DNA of 64,000 bases, taken from an uncultured Hyphomicrobiales bacterium. GTDB taxonomy: Bacteria; Pseudomonadota; Alphaproteobacteria; Rhizobiales; Xanthobacteraceae. Below are positions 16,522 through 26,060 of this stretch, one piece after another (position 1 is the stretch's first letter; every line of letters begins with the position of its first letter). Under the pieces are notes generated by a model. The model was not told where the DNA came from. It saw only the letters and a list, made by a program, of their open reading frames with translations, and did not search any database. The translations under genes and the position numbers were made by a program. Location: assembly GCA_903878085.1 (NCBI GenBank), contig CAIRGJ010000012.1, positions 116,019 to 180,018 on the forward strand, given 5' to 3'.

Positions 16522-17559
16522 ATGAAACTCCGTTTCGCCGGATGTGTCTATGCTGCCGCCGTCGCCGCGCTGCTTGGCGCCACAGGCTCCGCTCAGGCTC
16601 AGGAAAAGACCTTCGAACTCAAGCTGTCGCACTGGGTGCCGGCGTCGCATCCGCTGCAGAAAGCCCTCGAGGACTGGGGCGCTGCGGTCGAAAAGGAATC
16701 CGGCGGTACCCTGCACTACAAAGTTTACCCGGCCCAACAGTTGGGCAAGGCCTTCGACCATTACGACATGGCGCGCGATGGCATCGCCGATCTGACCTAC
16801 ATCAACCCCGGCTATCAGCCCGGCCGCTTCCCGATCATCGGCGCCGGCGAACTGCCGTTCCTGATCTCCGACGCCAAAGGCGGCTCGATGGGTCTCGATG
16901 CCTGGTATCGCAAATACGCCGAGAAGGAGATGAAGGACGTCAAGTTCTGCCTGGCCTTCATCCATGCGCCGTCGTCATTCCATTCGCGCGCCAAAAAAAT
17001 TCTAGTGCCCGACGACGTCAAGGGCATGAAGATCCGCCCGGCCGACGCGACCATCGCCAACTTCGTGACGTTGCTCGGCGGCACCAATGTGCAGTCGTCG
17101 GCGCCGGAAGTGCGCGACATCATCGAGCGCGGCGTCGCCGACGCCGTGACTTTCCCATGGGGATCGTTGGTGCTGTTCGGCATCGACAAGGTGACGAAGT
17201 ATCACATGGAAGCGCCGCTCTATGTGACGACCTTCGCCTTCGTCCTCAACAAGGACAAATACAACGAGATGTCGCCGCGGCAGAAAAAGGCGATCGACGA
17301 TAACTGCAACACCGAAGCCGCCGGCCGCGTCGGCGGACCGTGGGGCGTGTTCGAGGACGCCGGCGTCGACAAGGTCAAGGCGCAAGCCGGGCACGAAGTC
17401 TATTCGCTCACCCCGGCGGAGACCGCGCAGTGGAAGAAAGCGTCGGAGCCTTTGGTCAAGACCTGGGCCGATGGCGTCAAGAAGACCGGCGTCGATCCCG
17501 ACGCGGCGATGAAGGACCTGCGCGCCGAACTCGCCAAGTACAAGGCGCTGGCGCAGTAA
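16522..17559 (+). CDS. TRAP transporter substrate-binding protein (DctP family)
   Basis: A 345-residue periplasmic solute receptor with signal peptide (hydrophobic core AAAVAALLGATG, cleavage near SAQAQ). The mature domain starts KTFELKLSHWVPASHPL, a DctP hallmark. The ATG at 16522 has GGGAGGAAG seven bases upstream; the 13 upstream in-frame codons are rejected. It is followed by the small and large membrane subunits. DctP receptors bind carboxylates through a conserved Arg, and TarP of R. palustris binds p-coumarate. Given the downstream catabolic genes the ligand is probably an aromatic or 2-oxo carboxylate (inference). Confidence 0.92.
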   Translation: MKLRFAGCVYAAAVAALLGATGSAQAQEKTFELKLSHWVPASHPLQKALEDWGAAVEKESGGTLHYKVYPAQQLGKAFDHYDMARDGIADLTYINPGYQPGRFPIIGAGELPFLISDAKGGSMGLDAWYRKYAEKEMKDVKFCLAFIHAPSSFHSRAKKILVPDDVKGMKIRPADATIANFVTLLGGTNVQSSAPEVRDIIERGVADAVTFPWGSLVLFGIDKVTKYHMEAPLYVTTFAFVLNKDKYNEMSPRQKKAIDDNCNTEAAGRVGGPWGVFEDAGVDKVKAQAGHEVYSLTPAETAQWKKASEPLVKTWADGVKKTGVDPDAAMKDLRAELAKYKALAQ

Positions 17560-17582
17560 GCCCGGCGCAGCGCCGATCATGA

Positions 17583-17606
17583 CGGCGGCGGGTGCTCCCG
17601 CCGCCG
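17583..17606. terminator. Intercistronic hairpin between the TRAP receptor and small-subunit genes
   Basis: Perfect 10-bp arms CGGCGGCGGG and CCCGCCGCCG around the loop TGCT, 24 bases after the receptor stop codon. No U tract follows. Such a structure would protect the receptor mRNA and reduce transcription of the membrane subunits, giving excess receptor. Confidence 0.6.
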
Positions 17607-17640
17607 GACCTTCCGATCTTTCGAAAGCTCCGGAGCGGAT

Positions 17641-18150
17641 ATGAAACGCATCTATATGGATCGTTTCATCGACACCATCGAATGGATTGCCGCCGGTTTC
17701 GTCGGCATCGTCGCCGCCAATATTTTTCTCGCCGTGGTGCTGCGCAACGTCTTCAACTACTCGATTCCGGACTCGTTCGATTTCGGCCGGCTGCTGCTCG
17801 GCATTTTGATCTTCTGGGGCATCGCCGCGACGTCCTATCGCGGCACGCACATCACCGTCGATCTGATCTGGGCCAATGTCGGTCCGAAATACCAGCGCTG
17901 GATCGACGTGTTCGCGACGCTGGTGCTGTTGTTCGTGGTGACGGTGCAGACCTACACGCTGTTCGATAAAGTACGCGGCACCTATTACGACAACGTGCTG
18001 ACCTTCGATCTGCGCTGGCCGACCTGGCCGTTTTTCGCGGTGGCCTGGGCCGGCGACGTCTCCGCGGTGCTGCTGATCGCGGTCCGCACCTACCGGCTGA
18101 TCTTCCAGCCGGAATTGATGCAAGAACCCAAAATCAAAATCCCAGAATGA
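17641..18150 (+). CDS. TRAP transporter small permease subunit (DctQ family)
   Basis: A 169-residue inner-membrane protein with four hydrophobic helices (about 15-35, 48-70, 92-112 and 130-150), the usual DctQ topology. The segment YRGTHITVDLIW is the typical loop before helix three. GGAG-type ribosome site just upstream within GCTCCGGAGC. It pairs with the DctM-type protein 10 bases downstream to form the sodium-driven TRAP permease. Confidence 0.9.
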   Translation: MKRIYMDRFIDTIEWIAAGFVGIVAANIFLAVVLRNVFNYSIPDSFDFGRLLLGILIFWGIAATSYRGTHITVDLIWANVGPKYQRWIDVFATLVLLFVVTVQTYTLFDKVRGTYYDNVLTFDLRWPTWPFFAVAWAGDVSAVLLIAVRTYRLIFQPELMQEPKIKIPE

Positions 18151-18160
18151 AAGCAGCCGG

Positions 18161-19471
18161 ATGAGCACTGACGTCGTCGCCATCCTCGGCTTTGTCGCGC
18201 TGTTTGCGCTGATGCTGCTGCGCGTGCCGGTCGGCATGGCGATGGGCTTGGTCGGCGTGTCCGGCTTCAGCTATCTGGTCGGCGGCGGACCGGCGCTGAA
18301 ACTGGTCGGCCAGACCTCGATGCGTACGGTGACCGACTACACTTTCGGCGTCATTCCGATGTTCCTGCTGATGGGCACGTTCGTGTCGAACTCCGGCATG
18401 AGCCGCGACCTGTTCAAGGCCGCCAATGCTTTCGTCGGCCACCTGCGCGGCGGCTTGGGCTTCGCCACGGTGGTGGCTTGCGGCGGCTTTGCCGCGATCT
18501 GCGGCTCGTCGGTGGCGACCGCGGCTACGTTTTCCGCCGTAGCCTATCCCGAAATGCGCCGCTTCGGCTATCCACAGAGCTTCGCCACCGGCGTGATCGC
18601 GGCCGGCGGCACGCTCGGCGCCATGCTGCCGCCATCAACGGTGCTGGCGGTCTACGGCATCATCACAGAGCAGGACATCGGCAAGCTGTTCATTGCCGGC
18701 ATCGTGCCCGGGTTGATCGCAATGCTGATGTACCTCATCACCATCGCCATCATCGGCTACGTGCGGCCGAATTTCCTGCCGACCGGCCCGAGCACGACAT
18801 GGCGGCAGCGCTTCGCCGGATTGAAAGACATCTGGGCGCCGATGCTGCTGTTCGTGTTCGTCATCGGCGGACTGTACGGCCTGCCGTTTCTGCCGCGCTT
18901 CACACCGACCGAAGCGGGCGGCGTCGGCGCCACCGGCGCGTTCCTGATCGGCGTCCTCACCGGCCGGCTCGACAAAGACAAAATCCTGGCGTCGCTGCTG
19001 CAGGCGACCCGCACCGCGGCCGCCGTGTTCACCGTGCTGATCGGCGCGCTGATTTTCGGCTATTTCCTCACCGTCACCCAGACGCCGCAGAAGGTCACCG
19101 AATTCCTGACCGGATTGGGCCTCGGCAGCTACGGCGTGCTGGCGCTGATCATGCTGATGTATCTGGTGCTGGGCTGCCTGATGGACGCCATGGCCATGAT
19201 CATCCTGACCGTGCCGATCATCTTCCCGGTCGTGATCCATCTGGGCTTCGATCCGATCTGGTTCGGCGTCATCATCGTCATGACCGTGGAACTTGGCCTG
19301 ATCCATCCGCCGGTCGGGATGAACGTCTTCGTCATCAAAAGCGTGGTCAAAGACGTGTCTTTCACCACCATTTTCAAGGGTGTTTTGCCCTTCATCGCCA
19401 CCGACCTGATCCGGCTGGTGATCCTGATCGCCTTCCCGATCCTGGCGTTGTGGTTGCCGTCAAAGATGTAG
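18161..19471 (+). CDS. TRAP transporter large permease subunit (DctM family)
   Basis: A 436-residue polytopic membrane protein of the DctM family with about a dozen hydrophobic segments. Family segments include LLRVPVGMAMGLVGVSGF at the N-terminus, AICGSSVATAATFSAVAYPEM and LGCLMDAMAMIILTVPIIFPV, the last two corresponding to transport-core hairpins. It is the ion-coupled translocation subunit for the receptor encoded at 16522. Fifty bases separate it from the oxidoreductase alpha gene, so the operon probably continues. Confidence 0.93.
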   Translation: MSTDVVAILGFVALFALMLLRVPVGMAMGLVGVSGFSYLVGGGPALKLVGQTSMRTVTDYTFGVIPMFLLMGTFVSNSGMSRDLFKAANAFVGHLRGGLGFATVVACGGFAAICGSSVATAATFSAVAYPEMRRFGYPQSFATGVIAAGGTLGAMLPPSTVLAVYGIITEQDIGKLFIAGIVPGLIAMLMYLITIAIIGYVRPNFLPTGPSTTWRQRFAGLKDIWAPMLLFVFVIGGLYGLPFLPRFTPTEAGGVGATGAFLIGVLTGRLDKDKILASLLQATRTAAAVFTVLIGALIFGYFLTVTQTPQKVTEFLTGLGLGSYGVLALIMLMYLVLGCLMDAMAMIILTVPIIFPVVIHLGFDPIWFGVIIVMTVELGLIHPPVGMNVFVIKSVVKDVSFTTIFKGVLPFIATDLIRLVILIAFPILALWLPSKM

Positions 19472-19521
19472 GGCGGTATTATCGGGATAGTTGGGACCCC
19501 TACTATTTTAAGGCCCGCTGA

Positions 19522-21663
19522 ATGGAACGCTCGTTCAAGAAAGAAGTGCAGTCGCTGCGGCTCGGGGACGGCGAAACCTTCCACGGCGAAGGCATTCTCG
19601 CAGTCACCAAGGCGCTGCTGCAATCGGGAGTGTCCTATGTCGGCGGCTATCAGGGCGCGCCGGTGTCGCACTTGCTCGACGTGCTGATCGACGCCGAAGA
19701 CATCATGGCCGAGCTCGGCGTGCATCTGGAGACCTGCTCCAACGAAGCCTCCGCCGCCGCCATGCTCGGCGCCTCGATCAATTACCCGCTGCGCGGTGCG
19801 GTGACGTGGAAGTCCATCGTCGGCACCAATGTCGCGGCCGACGCGCTGTCCAACCTGTCGTCGCCCGGCGTCATCGGTGGCGCCATGATCATTCTCGGCG
19901 AGGACTATGGCGAAGGCGCCAGCGTCATCCAGGAACGTTCATACGCCTACGCGCTGAAGTCCTCGATGTGGCTGCTCGATCCGCGCCCCGATCTGCCGTC
20001 GATCGTGCGCACCGTGGAGATGGGCTTCGAACTGTCGGAAGCCAGCCACGCTCCGGTGATGCTGGAGCTGCGCATCCGCGCCTGTCACGCCACCGGTGAA
20101 TTTTCCGCCAAGGACAATCGCAAAGGCATCGCCTCCGGGCTCGACAAACTCGCCGGACCGCCGCGCTTCAACTACAACAGGCTTTCGCATCCGCCGGTGA
20201 TCTATAGCCAAGAGAAGCTGAAGGTGGACGAGCGCCTGCCCGCGGCGCGCGCCTTCATCCGCGAACACAAGCTCAACGAGATCATCCCGGGCGATCTCGC
20301 CGACGTCGGCATCATCGTCATGGGCGGCCTGACCAATTCCGTGCTGCGCGCGCTGGAGCGCATGGGTCTGGCCGACGTGTTCGGCACGTCGCGGGTGCCG
20401 CTGCTGGTGCTCAACGTCGTCTATCCGCTGGTGCCGGAAGAAATCCGCGAATTCTGCGCGACCAAGCGCGCCGTGCTGGTGGTCGAGGAAGGCTCGCCCG
20501 ATTACATCGAACAGGCGGTCAACGTCGAACTGCGCCGCGGCGACATCCAGACCAAGGTGCTGGGCAAAGGCGCGCTGCCGAATGCTGGCGAATACACCTC
20601 CGACGTTTTGCTGGAAGGCCTTGCCGCGTTTGTGCAAGCAGCTTCACCCGCCGGCGTCGACGCCGACGGCGTCGCGGCCAAAGCCCGCAGCCTGTTCGCG
20701 CACAAGGCCAAGGCCGCCGCCGCGCTCGGGCCTTTGCCGCCGCGGCCGCCGGCCTTCTGCACCGGCTGCCCGGAACGTCCGGTGTTTTCCGCCCTCAAAT
20801 TGATGCAGCGCGAACTCGGGCCGGCCCACATCAGCGCCGATATCGGCTGCCATTCCTTCGGCACGCTGCCGCCGTTCAGCATGGGCAACACCATTCTCGG
20901 CTATGGCATGTCGCTGGCCAGCGCCGCCGCGGTCGGCCCCAATATGGATAAGCGTTCGATCGCCATCATGGGCGATGGCGGCTTCTGGCATAACGGCTTG
21001 ATCACCGGCGTGGCGTCGAATTTATTCAACAAAGGTGACGGCGTGTTGATCGTGATGCAGAACGGCTACACCTCGGCGACCGGCCAGCAATACATGCCGT
21101 CGAGCCTGACGAACCGCGACGGCGCGGCGCCCGGCATGGATATCGAAAAGACGCTGCGCTCGATGGGCGTGACGTGGCTGCGCAAGGTGCGCACCTATGG
21201 CGTCGCCAACATGGTCAAGACGCTGAAAGAGGCAATGCGCAGCGCCGAGCACGGCTTGAAGGTCATCATCGCCGACGGCGAATGCATGCTGGCGCGCCAG
21301 CGCCGCGTCCGCGCCGAGGACGCCGTCAAGCTCGAGCGCGGCGAGCGCGTTACCCGCACGCGCTACGGCGTCGATGACGAAATCTGCACCGGCGACCATT
21401 CCTGCATTCGGCTTTCCGGTTGTCCGTCTTTGACGGTGAAGCCGTCGCCCGATCCGCTGCGCACCGATCCGGTGGCGAACGTGATCGACTCCTGCGTCGG
21501 CTGCGGCCTGTGCGGCGAAGTCGCGCACGCCGCGGTGCTGTGCCCGTCGTTCTACCGCGCCGAGATCGTGCGCAACACCACGATGTGGGACCGTACGCTG
21601 TTCCGGCTGCGGCAGAAGGTGATCGGCTGGCTCGGCGGCTATGCCGGCGAGGTTTCCGCATGA
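19522..21663 (+). CDS. iorA: Indolepyruvate ferredoxin oxidoreductase-like alpha subunit (ThDP and Fe-S)
   Basis: A 713-residue 2-oxoacid:acceptor oxidoreductase subunit. The N-terminal pyrimidine-binding domain runs from about 20 to 240, and the ThDP pyrophosphate-binding domain contains CTGCPERP and IMGDGGFWHNG. The C-terminal iron-sulfur region has Cys in CTGDHSCIRLSGCPS and a second set CVGCGLCGEVAHAAVLCP. The first set shows only three Cys in CX5CX5CP spacing rather than a normal ferredoxin quartet. The family oxidatively decarboxylates aryl-2-oxoacids to arylacyl-CoA. It overlaps the beta subunit gene by four bases. Its presence in an importer operon with aromatic-type enzymes suggests an aryl-2-oxoacid intermediate (inference). 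Confidence 0.85.
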   Translation: MERSFKKEVQSLRLGDGETFHGEGILAVTKALLQSGVSYVGGYQGAPVSHLLDVLIDAEDIMAELGVHLETCSNEASAAAMLGASINYPLRGAVTWKSIVGTNVAADALSNLSSPGVIGGAMIILGEDYGEGASVIQERSYAYALKSSMWLLDPRPDLPSIVRTVEMGFELSEASHAPVMLELRIRACHATGEFSAKDNRKGIASGLDKLAGPPRFNYNRLSHPPVIYSQEKLKVDERLPAARAFIREHKLNEIIPGDLADVGIIVMGGLTNSVLRALERMGLADVFGTSRVPLLVLNVVYPLVPEEIREFCATKRAVLVVEEGSPDYIEQAVNVELRRGDIQTKVLGKGALPNAGEYTSDVLLEGLAAFVQAASPAGVDADGVAAKARSLFAHKAKAAAALGPLPPRPPAFCTGCPERPVFSALKLMQRELGPAHISADIGCHSFGTLPPFSMGNTILGYGMSLASAAAVGPNMDKRSIAIMGDGGFWHNGLITGVASNLFNKGDGVLIVMQNGYTSATGQQYMPSSLTNRDGAAPGMDIEKTLRSMGVTWLRKVRTYGVANMVKTLKEAMRSAEHGLKVIIADGECMLARQRRVRAEDAVKLERGERVTRTRYGVDDEICTGDHSCIRLSGCPSLTVKPSPDPLRTDPVANVIDSCVGCGLCGEVAHAAVLCPSFYRAEIVRNTTMWDRTLFRLRQKVIGWLGGYAGEVSA

Positions 21664-23192
21664 GTTCCCCCCGCCCCATCACTTTGCTGATTGCCGCGCT
21701 CGGCGGCGAAGGCGGTGGCGTGCTGACAGGCTGGATCGTCAGCGCCGCCGAAGCAGCCGGCTTCCCGGTGCAGAGCACGTCGATCCCCGGCGTCGCGCAG
21801 CGCACCGGCGCGACCACTTATTACATCGAGATCCTGCCGGTGAAGACCGCCGAGCTTGGCGGCAAGCGCCCGGTGCTGGCGCTGACGCCCGGCGTCGGCG
21901 ACATCGACATCGCGGTGGCAAGCGAACTGCTGGAAGCCGGCCGCACGGTCGCCAACGGCTTCGTCACGCCGGACCGCACCACCGTGATCGCCTCGCTCAG
22001 CCGCTTCTATGCGATGGACGAGAAGACCGCGATGGGCGACGGCCGCTTCGATCAGGACAAACTGATCGCCGTGGTGAGAGAGAACGCGCGCGACAGCCTG
22101 CTCATCGACATGAGCGAACTCGCGGCCAAGAACGGCTCGATCATCAGTGCCGTCATGCTCGGCGCCATTGCCGGCTCGCAGCGGCTACCGCTGACCATCG
22201 AGCAACTGGAAGCGGCGATCCGAGCCGACGGCAAGTCGATCGACAGCAACTTGCGCGGTCTGCGCGCCGGCTTCGACGCCGCCCGCGCCAAGCTGCCGCC
22301 GGTCGCTACCGCCGAACGCAGGGAGCACGCGGCCCTGACGCTGCAATCGCTCGAACAGGACGTCGCCGAGACCATTCCACTTGTCGCACAGCCGATCGTG
22401 GCCGAAGGCGTGCGGCGGCAGGTCGCCTATCAGAGCGTGGCCTACGCGCGGCTTTACCTCGACCGCCTCAAGCCCATCGCCGCAGCCGACCAAGCCTGCG
22501 GCGCGCAAGGCAATCTGCTGAAAGAGACCGCGCGCCATCTCGCCGTGCGTATGTCCTACGAGGACATCGTGCGCGTGGCGCAGGCCAAGATTTCGCCCGA
22601 GCGCATGCGGCGCATCGCCCGCGACGAACTGCGCGTCAAGGACGAGCCCTATTCGGTGCATGACTTCCTCAAGCCGGGCATCGAGGAACTGTGCCAATTG
22701 CTGCCGCCGTTTCTGGCGCGGCCGATCCTGCGCGTTGCGGAGCGCCGCGGCTGGCTCGGCAAGGTCTATTTCGGCATGGAGATCAACGCGACCTCGATCA
22801 GCGGCTACCTGCGCTTTCTGTCGCTCGCCAGCCTGCGCGGCATTCGGCCCTACGGCTATCGCTACGCGCAGGAACAGGCGCAGCTCATCTCCTGGCTCGG
22901 GCTCATTGTCGAAGCCGCCAAAATATCGGCGGCACTGGCGCTCGAAGTCGCGGAATGCGCCCGGTTGATCAAAGGCTATGGCGACACCTATACGCGCGGG
23001 CTCGGCAACTACCGCCTGATCGAGGCCCGGCTGATCCGCCCGGCGCTGGCGGGCGATATCCCACCGGCGCGCGCCGCCGATGCGGTGGCGAGCGCCCGCA
23101 CGGCGGCGCTGGTCGATCCGGAAGGCGAAAGCCTGGCCAATTGCCTTGCCGAAATCGACGGCCGGGCGGCGTTCCGCATCGCGGCGGAATGA
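21660..23192 (+). CDS. iorB: Indolepyruvate oxidoreductase-like beta subunit with long C-terminal domain
   Basis: About 510 residues starting at the ATG that overlaps the alpha stop (ATGA). Residues 1-190 form the 2-oxoacid:acceptor oxidoreductase gamma-type domain, with LIAALGGEGGGVLTGWI and the STSIPGVAQRTGATTYYIE segment. The remaining 300 residues are an alpha-helical domain (DUF6537-like) that in other proteobacteria forms the end of a single fused indolepyruvate oxidoreductase. So this pair looks like the fused enzyme split into two chains with the extra domain kept on the beta chain. Electron acceptor unknown. Confidence 0.82.
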   Translation: MSSPRPITLLIAALGGEGGGVLTGWIVSAAEAAGFPVQSTSIPGVAQRTGATTYYIEILPVKTAELGGKRPVLALTPGVGDIDIAVASELLEAGRTVANGFVTPDRTTVIASLSRFYAMDEKTAMGDGRFDQDKLIAVVRENARDSLLIDMSELAAKNGSIISAVMLGAIAGSQRLPLTIEQLEAAIRADGKSIDSNLRGLRAGFDAARAKLPPVATAERREHAALTLQSLEQDVAETIPLVAQPIVAEGVRRQVAYQSVAYARLYLDRLKPIAAADQACGAQGNLLKETARHLAVRMSYEDIVRVAQAKISPERMRRIARDELRVKDEPYSVHDFLKPGIEELCQLLPPFLARPILRVAERRGWLGKVYFGMEINATSISGYLRFLSLASLRGIRPYGYRYAQEQAQLISWLGLIVEAAKISAALALEVAECARLIKGYGDTYTRGLGNYRLIEARLIRPALAGDIPPARAADAVASARTAALVDPEGESLANCLAEIDGRAAFRIAAE

Positions 23193-23290
23193 CCGTCCGA
23201 GGTTTGCGCGCATCCGTCCCGTCGCGTAAAAGGCCTCCCAACAAAGAACGATGCGGGACCTAGACGCCCGCGCCCGAAGGGACGAGACGC

Positions 23291-24997
23291 ATGGCCGTAC
23301 AACATGCCGGACAACGGCCTGCGATTGCCGCCGAGGCTTATCTGCGCGCGCTGGCCGATCACGGCATCGATTATTTCTTCGCCAATCCCGGCACCGATTT
23401 CCCGCCGATCGTCGAAGCCTTCAGCCGCGCCAAGAAGACCAACGCCAAAGTGCCGAAGCCGGTGCTGGTGCCGCATGAGAATCTCGCGGTCGCCATGGCG
23501 CACGGCGCTTACCTGATGAACGGCAAGCCGCAGGCGGTGATGGTCCACGTCAACGTCGGCACCGCCAACACCATCAACAACCTCACCAACCTGTCGCGCG
23601 ACCGCGTGCCGCTGATCCTCGCCGCCGGGCGCACACCGATCAGCGAAAAGGGCTCGTTCGGCTCGCGCTCGCGGCCGATCCACTGGGCGCAGGAAATGTT
23701 CGACCAGGCCGGCATGGTGCGTGAGTTGGTGAAGTGGGATTACGAACTGCGCAACCCCAACCAGATCGGCGACGTGGTGTCGCGCGGCGTCGATGTCGCG
23801 ATGGCGCATCCGCGCGGCCCGGTCTACATGGTGCTGCCGCGCGAGCCGCTGTCGGCACCGGTGTCCGAACCAATCGCGCCGATCAAGCCGCGGCCGCAGG
23901 CGGCCCCCGTACATCCCGATCCGAAGGCGATCGCGACCTTGGCCGAATGGATTGCCGCCGCCGAGCGGCCGCTGATCATCGCCGCGACACTGCCGGCTGC
24001 CGCGGTGCCGATCCTGGCGCATCTCGCCGAGCGCTGCGCCATTCCGGTGGTGACGCATAATCCGCGCACCGTGTGCATGCCGTCGAGCCATCCGATGCAT
24101 TTCGGCTTCGAGCCGGGCGCGCTGCTGACCGACGCCGACCTGGTGATCTCGCTGGAATCCGACGTGCCATGGATTCCGCATCTGCAGCATCCGCCGGCCG
24201 GCTGCCACGTCGCGCACATCGCCGAGGACCCGGTGTTCTCACGCTATCCGATGCGGACGTTCCCCAGCGATCTCAACATTCAGGCCGGCGTCATCAATGC
24301 GCTGCAGGCGTTGACCGATGCCGTCGAGCACCGGCTGCAGATGGCGGAAGCACGCATCGCGTCACGGCGCGCGAAGCTGACCGAACGCATGCGCACCCGG
24401 CGCGCGCAACTCGCTAAGGATTCCGCCGTCACCGGCGAGCACATTTCGCCGGCTTATCTGTCGCGCTGCATCGGCGAGGCGGTCGGCGACGACGCCATCA
24501 TCTTCAACGAATATTCGCTGCGCGCCGACCATTGCGCCCGCGAAAAACCCGGCACGCTGTTCGCGTTGGGTCCGGCCGGTGGGCTCGGCTGGGGCCTGGG
24601 CGCGGCGCTCGGCGCCAAGCTGGCGTCACCCGACTCGTTCATCGTCGCGACGCTCGGCGACGGCGCGTACATGTTCTCCAATCCGATGGTCGGGCACTGG
24701 GTGTCGGCGGCGCACAAGCTGCCGATCCTCACCATCATCTTCAACAACAGCCGCTACGGCGCGGTGCGTAACGCCACGCTGTCGATGTACAAGGACGGCA
24801 TTGCCGGCGAGAACGACGGCCGCAACCTTGCCGATCTCGATCCGGCGCCGCCTTACGACGAAATGGCTGCCGCGCAAGGCGCCCATGCCGAGCGCGTCGA
24901 AAAGCCCGCCGACCTGCCCGACGCGCTGGCGCGTGCCCGCGACGTCGTCGTCAACGAACGCCGTCAGGCGCTGCTCAACGTGATTACACCGTACTAA
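23291..24997 (+). CDS. ThDP-dependent enzyme, acetolactate synthase/benzoylformate decarboxylase-like
   Basis: A 568-residue three-domain ThDP enzyme. The catalytic Glu is in VPHENLAVAMAHGAY, the central domain follows, and the ThDP/Mg motif is GDGAYMFSNPMVGHW through to IFNNSRYG. It belongs to the unnamed group annotated as thiamine-pyrophosphate-requiring protein rather than to true acetolactate synthase. Reaction possibilities are non-oxidative decarboxylation of an aryl-2-oxoacid or a carboligation. It lies 98 bases after the oxidoreductase beta gene and 35 before the amidohydrolase, in the same direction, so it probably belongs to the same operon. Two ThDP enzymes in one pathway suggest successive or branching 2-oxoacid steps. 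Confidence 0.82.
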   Translation: MAVQHAGQRPAIAAEAYLRALADHGIDYFFANPGTDFPPIVEAFSRAKKTNAKVPKPVLVPHENLAVAMAHGAYLMNGKPQAVMVHVNVGTANTINNLTNLSRDRVPLILAAGRTPISEKGSFGSRSRPIHWAQEMFDQAGMVRELVKWDYELRNPNQIGDVVSRGVDVAMAHPRGPVYMVLPREPLSAPVSEPIAPIKPRPQAAPVHPDPKAIATLAEWIAAAERPLIIAATLPAAAVPILAHLAERCAIPVVTHNPRTVCMPSSHPMHFGFEPGALLTDADLVISLESDVPWIPHLQHPPAGCHVAHIAEDPVFSRYPMRTFPSDLNIQAGVINALQALTDAVEHRLQMAEARIASRRAKLTERMRTRRAQLAKDSAVTGEHISPAYLSRCIGEAVGDDAIIFNEYSLRADHCAREKPGTLFALGPAGGLGWGLGAALGAKLASPDSFIVATLGDGAYMFSNPMVGHWVSAAHKLPILTIIFNNSRYGAVRNATLSMYKDGIAGENDGRNLADLDPAPPYDEMAAAQGAHAERVEKPADLPDALARARDVVVNERRQALLNVITPY

Positions 24998-25032
24998 ACG
25001 CCAACAAACCAAGAAAAGCGCAAGGACAGCAC

Positions 25033-26049
25033 ATGCGTATCGACGCCTATACCCACTTCATGCCGAGCCGGATATTCAAACTGCTGGTCGACAGCGGCTA
25101 TCCCGACATCGGCAAGCGCATGCGCGAAGTGCCGTGCATCCACGATCTCGAAATCCGCAAGAAGGTGGTCGATACCTTCAAGGATTATGCGCAGATCATT
25201 TCCTACGCCATGCCGCCGCTGGAGGTCTTCGCCAAGGGCGACGGCGCCAAGGCGAACGAATACGCCAAGCTGATCAATGACGAATTCGCCGAAATCTGCG
25301 CCAAGGACAAAGACCATTTCCCCGGCTGGGTGGCGCAAATTGCGTTGAATGCCCCCGACGCCGGCGTCGGCGAAGCCAAACGCGCGATCGCCAATGGCGC
25401 GCTCGGCGTGCAGATCTACACCAACATCGCCGGCAAGCCGCTCGACGAGCCGGAATTCGAACCGTTCTTCGCGGCGATGGAGAAGCTCGACAAGCCGATC
25501 TGGCTGCATCCGGCGCGCAACGCCAGCTTCTCCGATTACGCCGCGGAGAAGAAATCGAAATACGAAATCTGGTGGACGCTCGGCTGGTCCTACGAGACGA
25601 CGGCGGCGATGGCGCGGCTGGTGTTCTCCAAGATCATGGACAAATATCCGAAGCTGAAGATCATCACCCACCACTTCGGCGGCATCACGCCGATGCTGGA
25701 AGGCCGCATCGGCCCGGGCTGGGACCAGCTCGGCGCCCGTACCTCGGATGAGGATCTCCAGGTGCTGTACAAGAGCCTGAAGAAGCGCCCGCTCGATTAT
25801 TTCAAGCACTCGTTCTACGCCGACACCGCGACTTTCACCGCGGAGCCTGCGATGCACGCGGGCTTCGCGTTCTACGACATCGACAAGATCGTGTTCGCGT
25901 CCGACTGCCCGTTCGATCCGGAAAAAGGCACGATGTACACCCGCGAGACGCTACGGATCATCGAGGAAAAAGACATGCCGAAGGCCGACAAGGAAATGGT
26001 CTGGCACGGCAATCTCGAGCGCATCACCGGCGTGAAGTTCAAGACCTAA
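25033..26049 (+). CDS. Amidohydrolase-family protein (ACMSD/gamma-resorcylate decarboxylase type)
   Basis: A 338-residue TIM-barrel protein of the amidohydrolase_2 family. It opens MRIDAYTHFMP, where family members usually have His-X-His; here the first position is Tyr6 with His8 kept. Later metal and active-site residues are visible in IWLHPARN, IITHHFGG and FASDCPFDPEKG. Family members decarboxylate aromatic or muconate-semialdehyde acids or hydrolyse related ring products, acting in the cytoplasm with a zinc or manganese ion. The operon position between a ThDP enzyme and an FAD hydroxylase favours an aromatic decarboxylase or hydrolase role. The Tyr substitution leaves metal binding uncertain. 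Confidence 0.82.
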   Translation: MRIDAYTHFMPSRIFKLLVDSGYPDIGKRMREVPCIHDLEIRKKVVDTFKDYAQIISYAMPPLEVFAKGDGAKANEYAKLINDEFAEICAKDKDHFPGWVAQIALNAPDAGVGEAKRAIANGALGVQIYTNIAGKPLDEPEFEPFFAAMEKLDKPIWLHPARNASFSDYAAEKKSKYEIWWTLGWSYETTAAMARLVFSKIMDKYPKLKIITHHFGGITPMLEGRIGPGWDQLGARTSDEDLQVLYKSLKKRPLDYFKHSFYADTATFTAEPAMHAGFAFYDIDKIVFASDCPFDPEKGTMYTRETLRIIEEKDMPKADKEMVWHGNLERITGVKFKT

Positions 26050-26060
26050 GAAAAAAGAGA

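Noticed and set aside
23291..24997. Acetolactate synthase (IlvB)
   Set aside because: No small regulatory subunit gene follows and the operon context is catabolic; the protein matches the general ThDP-requiring group instead.
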